Part shown: piece by piece, positions 1 to 6,200 of the stretch
Layout of the letters: each line of letters opens with the position of its first letter
How positions within the stretch are numbered: position 1 is the first letter of the stretch
NCBI GenBank assembly: GCA_025927935.1
Contig: JAICKM010000387.1
Coordinates: forward strand, 1 to 6,664
Direction: 5' to 3'
Length of the DNA: 6,664 bases
Source: Chloroflexia bacterium
GTDB lineage: Bacteria; Chloroflexota; Chloroflexia; QHBQ01; JADMIH01
Translations under genes and position numbers: made by a program
The notes under the pieces: generated by a model
Seen by the model: the letters and a program-made list of their open reading frames with translations, nothing else
Databases searched by the model: none
What the model was told of the DNA's origin: nothing

Positions 1-147
1 GCGATCTATCCGGCCATCCAGCAGTTCCTCGGATCGGCGCGCGGAGGGATCGGGGGCGCGCTGGTCCTTGGCTTCCCGGACCCCCGCGCCGTCTCGTGCA
101 TCAACCCGATGGCGGTCGTGGCTGGTAGTGCCAGGCTTTACAATTAG
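1..147 (+). CDS. 3' end of an unidentified gene (48 codons visible)
   Basis: Frame 1 is open from the window edge to a TAG stop at 145–147. It encodes a hydrophobic, glycine-rich C-terminal piece that begins AIYPAIQQFLGSARGGIGGA. The opening part weakly resembles the 'IYPAVQN-LL-AARALGLG' helix of nitroreductase-family flavoproteins, but the piece is too short to name the gene. Codon third positions are almost all G or C for the first 40 codons, which supports real coding. The last eight codons (GCT GGT AGT GCC AGG CTT TAC AAT) break that pattern, so the true end may have been lost and the frame now runs through non-coding DNA. The stop overlaps the end of the convergent minus-strand frame by four bases. 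The start lies outside the window. Confidence 0.5.
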   Translation, partial: AIYPAIQQFLGSARGGIGGALVLGFPDPRAVSCINPMAVVAGSARLYN

Positions 148-560
148 GCGTGGTTCCGAGAGGGCTGTGGGCGCAGGGGGCAGCACCGCCGTCCCCCTGA
201 CTGGGGAGTCGGAGCGCCCCAGCCAGGGGGACGGCCGGGCGGCCGCGTGATGTTGATCCGCCGGATAGAACCGCGCGATTCCGGCCTCGGTGTCGAGGCC
301 GATCCTGGGATCTCTCCCTGCTTGGGATAGAGCGTCTGCCGGTACGTCGTGGCGAGGGTGGGATCCGACGGACCCTCCAAGGGCAAGCTGTCGATCTCCT
401 CGAGCAGGGCAGTCAACTCCGCGCCGACAAGGGGGGCAGCGGCTTCCGCCGGCGCTAGGGACCCGAGGGTGACGACGGCCACGCGGGCACCCTCGGGTGG
501 CGCTACAGGCTCGAGCGGGCGAAAGACGCCGTTTTCATAGACGGCTCTAATAGGGGGCAT
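144..560 (-). CDS. AF2212-like (DUF104) antitoxin-like protein with unusual C-terminal extension
   Basis: The start is the ATG at 560–558, preceded on the minus strand by AGGAGGGCTGCC, a strong ribosome binding site; a longer frame reaching to 674 has no such support. Residues 2–30 (PPIRAVYENGVFRPLEPVAP, then PEGARVAVV) match the core of the DUF104/AF2212 family of small antitoxins, which usually pair with PIN-domain VapC-type RNases. Residues 50–83, with LLEEIDSLPLEGPSD and YPKQGE, also look like the normal end of such antitoxins, which are about 60–85 residues long. From residue 84 to 138 the protein becomes Pro/Arg/Gly-rich, runs through a strong hairpin and matches no domain I know, so the original stop was probably lost by mutation or frameshift. 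No PIN gene follows; a convergent gene tail does. The core assignment is fairly secure. Antitoxin activity without a partner is an inference. Confidence 0.72.
   Translation of the reverse strand: MPPIRAVYENGVFRPLEPVAPPEGARVAVVTLGSLAPAEAAAPLVGAELTALLEEIDSLPLEGPSDPTLATTYRQTLYPKQGEIPGSASTPRPESRGSIRRINITRPPGRPPGWGAPTPQSGGRRCCPLRPQPSRNHA
188..235. repeat. GC-rich inverted repeat / hairpin
   Basis: The arms at 188–206 and 217–235 pair over 19 positions with one mismatch (A200 against C223). They enclose a 10-base loop, agtcggagcg. The core arms read gtccccctgactgggg and ccccagccagggggac. It lies where the two converging genes end, the usual place for a bidirectional terminator. No T-run follows on either strand, so it is not a classical intrinsic terminator. 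It could equally be a REP-type extragenic palindrome or the relic of a small palindromic element. Confidence 0.8.
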
Positions 561-599
561 TGGCAGCCCTCCTGATAAGCGGATGGTACCTGAATCTCT

Positions 600-628
600 A
601 TTGTACGCGACCTTAGGAGCCGAGACAA
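600..628 (-). promoter_or_regulatory. Sigma-70-like promoter of the DUF104 gene
   Basis: On the minus strand, TTGTCT (628–623; 4 of 6 to the −35 consensus) and TACAAT (605–600; 5 of 6 to the −10 consensus) are separated by exactly 17 bases. Transcription would begin near 593, giving a leader of roughly 33 nt before the ATG at 560. This also argues against the longer upstream frame, whose start at 674 would lie ahead of the promoter. Confidence 0.6.
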
Positions 629-819
629 GCGGGTGGGTTGTAGCCCCAAGGCTGTTGCAAGCGGCGCATACCAAGCATCTGCTCGGCTAGGTGTATGCCC
701 AGTTTCAGCTCGGGTTGACGCCGGACCATGTGCAGCAACTCCTAGCTACCGCTGCGTAGCTCAGACTGCAAATGTAGAACCCACTTGGCCCACGCGTTGC
801 GGCCGGTTTTGGATTAAGT
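629..819. other. Intergenic DNA left of the insertion sequence, no gene recognised
   Basis: About 190 bases between the antitoxin promoter and the insertion sequence. A plus-strand frame that reads VYAQFQLGLTPDHVQQLLAT before a TAG at 757–759 has protein-like composition, but an in-frame TAG at 688–690 cuts it off upstream and it has no start or ribosome binding site. It may be a decayed gene tail. I see no RNA gene here. Confidence 0.35.
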
Positions 820-836
820 GAGGCGTGGTCATAAAT
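820..836 (+). repeat. Left terminal inverted repeat of the insertion sequence
   Basis: The sequence gaggcgtggtcataaat pairs with the right end at 1934–1950, with a single difference at the fourth base. It lies just beyond the transposase stop codon. Confidence 0.88.
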
Positions 837-838
837 GA

Positions 839-1846
839 TCAGGCGGCTTTAAGGAAGGCCTTCAGCCCAACATTCAGATCCAAGCCCTGCTCATGCCGAT
901 ACAACAACGCCAACTGATAGACGAACACCGCGCCCAAGGCGAAACGCTTGCTGGCCGTCAGCCCTTTGGTCGGTACCTGCCCGTGCCCATCGAAGATGCT
1001 CTTGAGGTGCTCGTTGAGGTTCTCCAACGCCAGAGAGCGCAGCTTGTGCAACACCCGTCGCACCTCCTTGCCCTCGTCGTGGTGCGGGTAACGTCCGTAC
1101 TGCGAGCAGACCAGTACCCGTCCTTTACGGGCGCAATCCTGCTCCAACTCGTCGGTGTTGTAGTGCCGGTCGCCAAACACGAAGCGGACCTCAGCCGGCA
1201 ACTCCGCCAGCAAGTCCGGCGCCTTCTCGTTATCGGCCACGTTGGCCGCGGTCAGATCGGCTGCCAACGGTATCCAGCGCATCCCTTGCAGTTGGTCGTC
1301 CAGCCAGGCCACCGCGCCAGCCAGGTGCAACTTCCAGCCATAGACCCAGCCATGCCAGCCACTCTTGGTCCAATGCGCCTCGGTGTCAATCGAGGTATGC
1401 GGCACTTCGCCCAGTTCGCGGTGCTTCTTATGCCAGACCCCGCCGCGCGAACGCAGCACGGTGCTATCGATGGCCGCTGCTCGCCCGCAGTGCGCCCAGG
1501 GCTGGATCGTGGCCACCAAGTGCCGACCCAGACAACCGATTTGCGCGGGCAACTGGTCAGGCAACTGGGCCAAGCGGCGCTCCCAGGTGCGGCGGGTTGG
1601 GAAGCGGCCCTGTTCGCACAGCCGATTGCGCAGCAGGCGCATCTCCGCCGTCGGCTGGGCCAGCACGCTGAGCAGTTCGTTGGTCGTGTACAGGTGGCGG
1701 ATGATCATGATTACCAGCGCCTTGAGAAAGAGCCGGTCGGAATAGACTGCCGGTCGGCCACGCCCGCGCTTGGCCGGCGGCGCGGGCATGGGCAGGCGGT
1801 CGACGAGTTGGACGAGCATGACAAGCAAGCTCCCTTGGTGTACCAT
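839..1846 (-). CDS. DDE transposase of the insertion sequence (DDE_Tnp_1 type)
   Basis: A 335-residue transposase that would cut and rejoin the ends of the surrounding element. The ATG at 1846–1844 follows AGGAGG with an 8-base spacer. The N-terminal 110 residues are basic and helical (KRGRGRP at 26–32, then YSDRLFLKALVIMI), consistent with end binding. The RNase H-fold core shows the first catalytic Asp in AAIDSTVLRS (D127), the conserved YGWKLHL strand (169–175), the second Asp in FGDRHYN (D226), and a late Glu in LALENLNEHLK. E275 lies seven residues before K282, as in the family's E-x6-K motif; E279 is the alternative. Length and motifs are typical of IS4/IS5-like enzymes and I see no frameshift. 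The antisense frame across it (893–1909) is long only because of base composition. Confidence 0.93.
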   Translation of the reverse strand: MVHQGSLLVMLVQLVDRLPMPAPPAKRGRGRPAVYSDRLFLKALVIMIIRHLYTTNELLSVLAQPTAEMRLLRNRLCEQGRFPTRRTWERRLAQLPDQLPAQIGCLGRHLVATIQPWAHCGRAAAIDSTVLRSRGGVWHKKHRELGEVPHTSIDTEAHWTKSGWHGWVYGWKLHLAGAVAWLDDQLQGMRWIPLAADLTAANVADNEKAPDLLAELPAEVRFVFGDRHYNTDELEQDCARKGRVLVCSQYGRYPHHDEGKEVRRVLHKLRSLALENLNEHLKSIFDGHGQVPTKGLTASKRFALGAVFVYQLALLYRHEQGLDLNVGLKAFLKAA

Positions 1847-1854
1847 TATGATTG

Positions 1855-1860
1855 CCTCCT
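1855..1860 (-). promoter_or_regulatory. Ribosome binding site of the transposase
   Basis: AGGAGG on the minus strand, 8 bases before the ATG at 1846. It fixes the start codon in a frame with several internal ATGs. Confidence 0.75.
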
Positions 1861-1895
1861 ACTGTTGAAGGGTCTGACAACCACAATGGTAGGCA

Positions 1896-1916
1896 GGTTG
1901 CCGTGCTAAGGCAACC
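1896..1916 (-). other. Hairpin in the transposase leader
   Basis: Perfect 7-bp arms, ggttgcc (1896–1902) and ggcaacc (1910–1916), enclose a 7-base loop. It lies between the right inverted repeat and the transposase ribosome binding site. Many insertion sequences carry leader structures that reduce transposase translation from transcripts entering from outside. That role is possible here, since the upstream gene is transcribed toward the element, but this stem does not itself include the ribosome binding site. No T-run follows. Confidence 0.5.
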
Positions 1917-1933
1917 CCTTAGTGCGGCTTTCT

Positions 1934-1950
1934 ATTTATGACCACGTCTC
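1934..1950 (-). repeat. Right terminal inverted repeat of the insertion sequence
   Basis: Read on the minus strand it is gagacgtggtcataaat, matching the left end at 16 of 17 positions. It marks the promoter-proximal end of the element, 87 bases ahead of the transposase start. Confidence 0.88.
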
Positions 1951-1972
1951 GTCTAGTTGGCATGCCGAATCA

Positions 1973-2923
1973 CTAATGCGTGTAAGCACCCCAGTCAGGT
2001 GTGGACTCGAAGGCGGGTGTGTTGGTGACCCGGGTGATCCCGCTGCCGTCCGGCTTCATGGTGTACAGATCCTCCTGTGCGGTCTTTTGCCCGCGATCGA
2101 CGACGAAGCGGGCGAACAGGATCCTGGTTCCATCAGGCGACCAACAGGGGTAAAAGGCGGCGCCATGCTGGGTTTCCTCATAGATCTTCACCAATCCGGT
2201 CCCGTCCGGCCTGGCCACGAAGATCGAACCCTTGGAGGCGAACACGATCTGCGCGCCGCCGGGTGCCCACCGGGGATCAACCGCGTCCAGGCCCCAGGGC
2301 GTGAGTTGCCGCAGCCTGCTGCCGTCGAGGTTGACCACGAACACGGCATGCCGGCCCAATGGCGGGTTCTCGCGAAAGAACAACAGGCGCGAGCCGTCGG
2401 GGGCATAGTCCGCGGGGATGTCGTGGCCGCCATACGGATTGGTTGTGACGCGTCTGAGGTCGCCGCCGTCCGCGGCGCGCATCGTGAAGACGCCCGGAGT
2501 CCGCTCCGGATAGACGCCGTCCCAGCCCTCGAAGGCGAGCCGGATGCCGTCCGGCGACCACCCGCCCGCACCTTCGTTGAGGGTCGGATCCGCAAGTAAC
2601 TGCACGAAGCCTGAGCCGTCGGGGCTCATCGTGCAATTGCGCACGAACTCGAAGTCATTCTGGAAGCAGCTAATTGCCAGCCGGGTGCCGTCCGGCGACC
2701 AGCGCGGGCTCTCGGCCGGCCCGGCGAAGATTTGGACTACGCCCGTGCCATCCGGGTTGGCCGTGTAGATAGCGTCGTCGCCGGCGTCGGGGTTGTATCT
2801 GCCGAAGGCGATGCGGCCGTTGCTACCCGGAGCCGTGGCGTGGGCTGGCGGGGTAGAAGTCGTCACCGCTGCGCCGGCGACGAGCAACGCCGTCAGGACT
2901 ACTTTCAAGCGCCAAGCTTTCAT
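1973..2923 (-). CDS. Secreted TolB/PD40-type beta-propeller protein
   Basis: The start is the ATG at 2923–2921, because AAGGGGAGG precedes it by six bases. The in-frame ATG at 2941 would itself overlap that binding site. The 316-residue product begins with a signal peptide: MKAWRLK, a hydrophobic stretch VVLTALLVAGAAV, and a probable cleavage after AHA near residue 29. The rest is a run of PD40 (WD40-like/TolB) blades, recognisable by repeated SPDGTRLA-type turns: RWSPDGTRLAI, GWSPDGIRLAF, DYAPDGSRLLF, RWAPGGAQIVF and CWSPDGTRILF. NPDGTG, MSPDGSG, VNLDGS, ARPDGTG and MKPDGSG strands alternate with them. That is about six blades. Two Cys residues (CFQNDFEFVRNC) could form a disulfide outside the cell. 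The C-terminus TPDWGAYTH looks natural for the family, so the insertion sequence 22 bases beyond did not truncate it. The binding partner is unknown; such propellers are usually protein- or glycan-interaction scaffolds. It is divergent from the gene at 3228. Confidence 0.87.
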   Translation of the reverse strand: MKAWRLKVVLTALLVAGAAVTTSTPPAHATAPGSNGRIAFGRYNPDAGDDAIYTANPDGTGVVQIFAGPAESPRWSPDGTRLAISCFQNDFEFVRNCTMSPDGSGFVQLLADPTLNEGAGGWSPDGIRLAFEGWDGVYPERTPGVFTMRAADGGDLRRVTTNPYGGHDIPADYAPDGSRLLFFRENPPLGRHAVFVVNLDGSRLRQLTPWGLDAVDPRWAPGGAQIVFASKGSIFVARPDGTGLVKIYEETQHGAAFYPCWSPDGTRILFARFVVDRGQKTAQEDLYTMKPDGSGITRVTNTPAFESTPDWGAYTH

Positions 2924-2929
2924 CTCAAT

Positions 2930-2936
2930 CCTCCCC
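2930..2936 (-). promoter_or_regulatory. Ribosome binding site that decides the start of the PD40 gene
   Basis: GGGGAGG on the minus strand with a 6-base spacer (ATTGAG) to the ATG at 2923. It lies inside the six-codon extension that a start at 2941 would create, so it selects the shorter protein with a clean signal peptide. Confidence 0.7.
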
Positions 2937-3099
2937 TTCATTAACTCGTTGCGGTTCCGTGTTACCTGGCTCCCTCCATTACGCTGGTTGAGGCTAATTG
3001 CGACCGTCCATCAGACGGGTCCAGCGCGTCAAGCGACAGGTCGGTGCCGCAGCAGTGCAGCTATTGTGGCAGATTCGCCCGGCCGAGGGGAGTCGTTTG

Positions 3100-3108
3100 T
3101 GCTATAAT
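3100..3108 (+). promoter_or_regulatory. Extended −10 promoter of the STAND–WD40 gene
   Basis: TGCTATAAT contains a perfect TATAAT (3103–3108) with the TGn extension. The expected −35 position (about 3080–3085, cggccg) shows no similarity to consensus, which is tolerated by extended −10 promoters and often indicates dependence on an activator. Transcription would begin near 3115, leaving a leader of about 110 nt before the ATG at 3228. Confidence 0.6.
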
Positions 3109-3113
3109 AAGTG

Positions 3114-3143
3114 ACACCATTTCTAACACCATTTCTAACACCA
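3114..3143 (+). repeat. 12-bp tandem repeat at the transcription start
   Basis: The unit acaccatttcta occurs twice without change (3114–3125, 3126–3137), followed by a half unit, acacca (3138–3143). An inverted half-site aatggt follows at 3146–3151, then the palindrome ggtcgacc (3149–3156). Their position right after the −10 box suits an operator, although simple slippage duplication is also possible. Confidence 0.75.
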
Positions 3144-3214
3144 AGAATGGTCGACCCTGAATCGCGGCCAGCGGGGCCTGATCCGAAGGACTTCCGCTAA
3201 TTCAGACGCTGGGC

Positions 3215-3220
3215 GGAGGG
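3215..3220 (+). promoter_or_regulatory. Ribosome binding site of the STAND–WD40 gene
   Basis: GGAGGG lies seven bases before the ATG at 3228. An in-frame TAA (3225–3227) directly precedes that ATG, so the protein cannot begin further upstream. Confidence 0.8.
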
Positions 3221-3227
3221 TCACTAA

Positions 3228-6200
3228 ATGGCTGCCGACGATTCGTTCGGGCAGTGGCTCAAGGGGCGCCGCAAGGAGCTCGACCTGACCCAGGACGAGC
3301 TGGCGGCGCAGGTCGGCTGCTCGGTGTCGACCGTGCGGCGGCTGGAGCAGGGCGCGCTGCGGCCCTCGCGCCAGCTTGCCGAACTGCTCGCGATCGGTCT
3401 GGACGTTGCGCCGGAGGACCGGCCCGCGCTGGTGCGCCGGGCCCGGACCGTGGAGGCCCGCCCACGAGCGGCGCCGTCCGGCAATGGCGCGGCAGCGGCT
3501 GCTACTGGCGAGCCAGCCAACCCCTACAAAGGCTTGCGCGCCTTCCAGGAGACCGATGCCTCCGATTTCTTTGGTCGCGAGGCGCTCACCCGGCGGCTGC
3601 GCGAGCGCATAGGCGAAGAAGCCGACCTGGCCCGCTTCCTGGCGGTGGTCGGCGCCTCCGGGGCGGGCAAGTCGAGCGTGGTGCGGGCCGGCCTGGTCCC
3701 GACGCTGCGCCGCGAGGGGCTGCCCGGCGGGGCACAGCCGGTGATCGTGCAGATCGTCCCCGGCGCCCATCCGCTCGAAGAGCTGGAGGCGGGGCTGCTG
3801 CGGGTGGCCGTTAATCCCCCCGGCAGCCTGATCGACCAGTTGCGCGAGGATGAGCGCGGGCTGGTGCGTGCCGTGAAACGCGTGCTGCCCGAAGATGAAA
3901 GCAGCGAGCTGCTGCTGGTGATCGACCAGTTCGAGGAATTGTTCACGCAGGTGCGCGAGGAGGCGCGGCGGGCGGACTTCATCGACAGCCTGTTCGCCGC
4001 GGTCAGCGACCCGCGCGGCCGCTTGCGGGTGGTGGTGACGCTGCGGGCGGATTTCTACGACCGCCCGCTGCGCTATCTGCCCTCGACCGAGCTACTGAAC
4101 CGGCGCAGCGAGCTGGTTGGCCCGCTGGCCGCCGATGAACTGTACCGGGCCATCGTGGCGCCGGCGGAGCGCCGCGGGCTGGAGCTGGAGAGCGGGCTGG
4201 TGGCGGCGATTATCCAGGACGTGGCCGAGCAGCCGGGCATGTTGCCGCTGATGGAGTTCGCGCTGACCGAGCTGTACGAGCGGCGCGAGGGCCGGCGGCT
4301 GACGCTGGCGGCGTACCGGGCCAGCAGCGGCGTGTCGGGGGCGCTGGCGCGGCGGGCCGAGAGCCTGTACGTCGGGCTGAGCGCCGCCGAGCAGGCCGAA
4401 ACCCGGCAGTTGTTCCTGCGCCTGGTGACCATCGACGAAGGGGTGGAGGACACGCGGCGGCGCGTGCTGCTGTCGGAGGTGCGCTCGGCGGCAAGAGATG
4501 AAGCGGCCTTGCAGCAGGTGCTCGATCTATACGGGCGCTACCGCATGCTTACCTTCGACCGCGCCCCGGTGGGCGGCGGGCCGACGGTCGAGGTGGCGCA
4601 CGAGGCGCTGCTGGGCTCCTGGGATCGGCTGAACGGCTGGTTGGCGGAGAGCCGGGAGCGGCTGCTGGTGCAGCGGCAACTGCTGTTTGCGGCCGCCGGC
4701 TGGCAGAGGTCCGGCCGCGAGGCGAGCTTTCTGGCGAGCGGGGCACGGCTGGCGCAGTTCGCGGAGCTGGCGGCGCAAGGCGATGCGCCGGGTGCGGTGG
4801 CGCTGACGGCCGGGGAGCGGAAGTATGTAGCGAGCAGTCTGGAGGAGCAACAGTGGCGCGAGGCGGAGGAGCGCGCGCAGCAGGCGCGGGAGCTGGCGCT
4901 GCAAAAACGGGCGGCGAGCCGGCTGCGGTACCTGCTGGGCGGCCTGGCGATCTTCCTGCTCATCGCGGCGGGACTCGCCGCCTGGGCACTCAACCGCAGC
5001 GAGGTGGCCCAGGCGAACTTCGCCCACGCCGATGCCCTGCGCCTGGCCGCCGAAGCCAACAACCTGCTCTCCGCGCACGGCCCCGCTGAGCTGATCGCCC
5101 TGCTCAGCATCCGCTCGATCGGCAGGCAATATTCCCCGCAGGCGGATGCCGACCTGTCGCTCGCGGCGGATCTGAGCTACCCTGTGCGGCGCTTCAACCA
5201 CGGCGGCGCCGTCTGGAATCTCGAATTCTCGCCCGACGGCAAATACCTGCTAACCGCATGCTTCGATAACACGGCCCGGCTCTGGGACGTTGCCACCGGC
5301 CGGCTGGGGCGGACCTTCACCGGTCACACGGCATCGGTCAACACGGCCCGTTTCTCGCCTGACGGCGCCCTCATTGTTACAGGCAGCGACGACCACACCG
5401 CCCGCATCTGGGACGTTGCCACCGGCAAGACGATCCGCATCTTCGATCAACACCCGCAAGCAATCGGGGCTGATTTCACGCCCGACGGAAGGTATGTGCT
5501 GACCTTTGGTCTGGATAACACCGGCCGGATGTGGGATGCGGCCACCGGCCGGCAGCAAGCACGAGTCTTTACGGGCGCCGGCGGTGTATTCTCGCCGGAC
5601 GGCAGGTACGTGGCTTTGGCTTCCGGCGAGGAGAATGCCGTCCAGCTTTGGGATGCCGCCACCGACCGGCAGTTGTATGCCGTTCGTCCAGCTGGGTTCA
5701 TGGTATTCTCGCCGGACAGCAAGTATCTGCTGATCGGCAGCGGAGACCAAATCGCGCGGCTGTGGGATGTTGGCGGCGGCCAGCTAGTGCAGGTGTTCGC
5801 GGGGCACAGTGGCGCGATCAACAACGTAGCCTATTCGCCTGACGGCAAGTACGCACTAACCGCCGCGGCTGATAACACGGCCCGGCTCTGGGATGTCGCC
5901 AGCGGCCAGACGCTGCAGATCCTCGCGGAGCACGCGAGCCCGGTCTTCGGCGTGGCCTTCTCGCCCGACAACAAATGGTTGGGGACCGGCGGCAGCGGCG
6001 ACGGCCTGGCGCTGCTTTGGAACGGCCCGACCGGCTCCGCTGCGGCCCCGGGCCTGCCACGCTTCGCCGGTCATACTGACTCCGTCTGGACGGCGTTCTT
6101 CTCGCCCGACGGGAGGAAGATCGTCACCGCGAGCAACGACCACACGGTGCGCATCTGGGATGGCGCCAGCGGTAAGGAGTTGCAGCGCATCACCGCCGAC

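Larger units (their letters stand above)
820..1950 (-). mobile_element. Complete insertion sequence, 1131 bp, IS4/IS5-like DDE superfamily
   Basis: The element is defined by 17-bp terminal inverted repeats, gaggcgtggtcataaat at 820–836 and the complement of 1934–1950 (gagacgtggtcataaat), which match at 16 of 17 positions. Between them is a single intact transposase gene on the minus strand; its stop lies five bases from the left inverted repeat. The only possible target duplication is the dinucleotide GT (818–819 and 1951–1952), which could be chance. A short direct repeat, gcggcttt, lies just inside each end (843–850 and 1924–1931) and could be a subterminal transposase contact. The element appears complete and possibly active. 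I cannot assign it to a named IS with confidence. Confidence 0.88.
2924..3227. other. Divergent intergenic region between the PD40 gene and the STAND gene
   Basis: These 304 bases separate two divergently transcribed genes. The right half holds a clear promoter, a 12-bp tandem repeat and a ribosome binding site for the plus-strand gene. The left half must hold the minus-strand promoter, but I see no convincing −35/−10 pair there. I found no RNA gene. The region is less GC-rich around 3100–3150 than its surroundings, as expected for a regulatory zone. Confidence 0.7.

Noticed and set aside
241..330. Alternative minus-strand frame reading RIGLDTEAGIARFYPADQHH
   Set aside because: It looks protein-like, but has no start, no ribosome binding site and no family resemblance, and it lies in GC-rich DNA where all frames tend to stay open. 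It could be the residue of a frameshift, but that cannot be shown here.
561..674. N-terminal extension of the DUF104 frame back to an ATG at 674
   Set aside because: The strong ribosome binding site and the family-typical start are both at 560, and the best promoter lies at 600–628, inside the extension.
752..800. tRNA-like stretch containing tagctcag
   Set aside because: It resembles a D-arm only. There is no matching acceptor stem, anticodon arm or GGTTCGAATCC-type T-arm at the right distance.
893..1909. Long plus-strand frame of 338 codons across the insertion sequence
   Set aside because: It is antisense to a transposase with clear catalytic motifs and a ribosome binding site. Its own translation shows no domain and no convincing ribosome binding site.
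3114..3143. CRISPR-like array
   Set aside because: The 12-bp units are directly adjacent with no spacers, far shorter than CRISPR repeats, and no cas genes are present.
3135..3770. Minus-strand frame of 211 codons opposite the start of the STAND gene
   Set aside because: It lies opposite the HTH and Walker A coding region; its translation is low-complexity Arg/Pro/Ala/Gly-rich, as expected of a GC-driven shadow.
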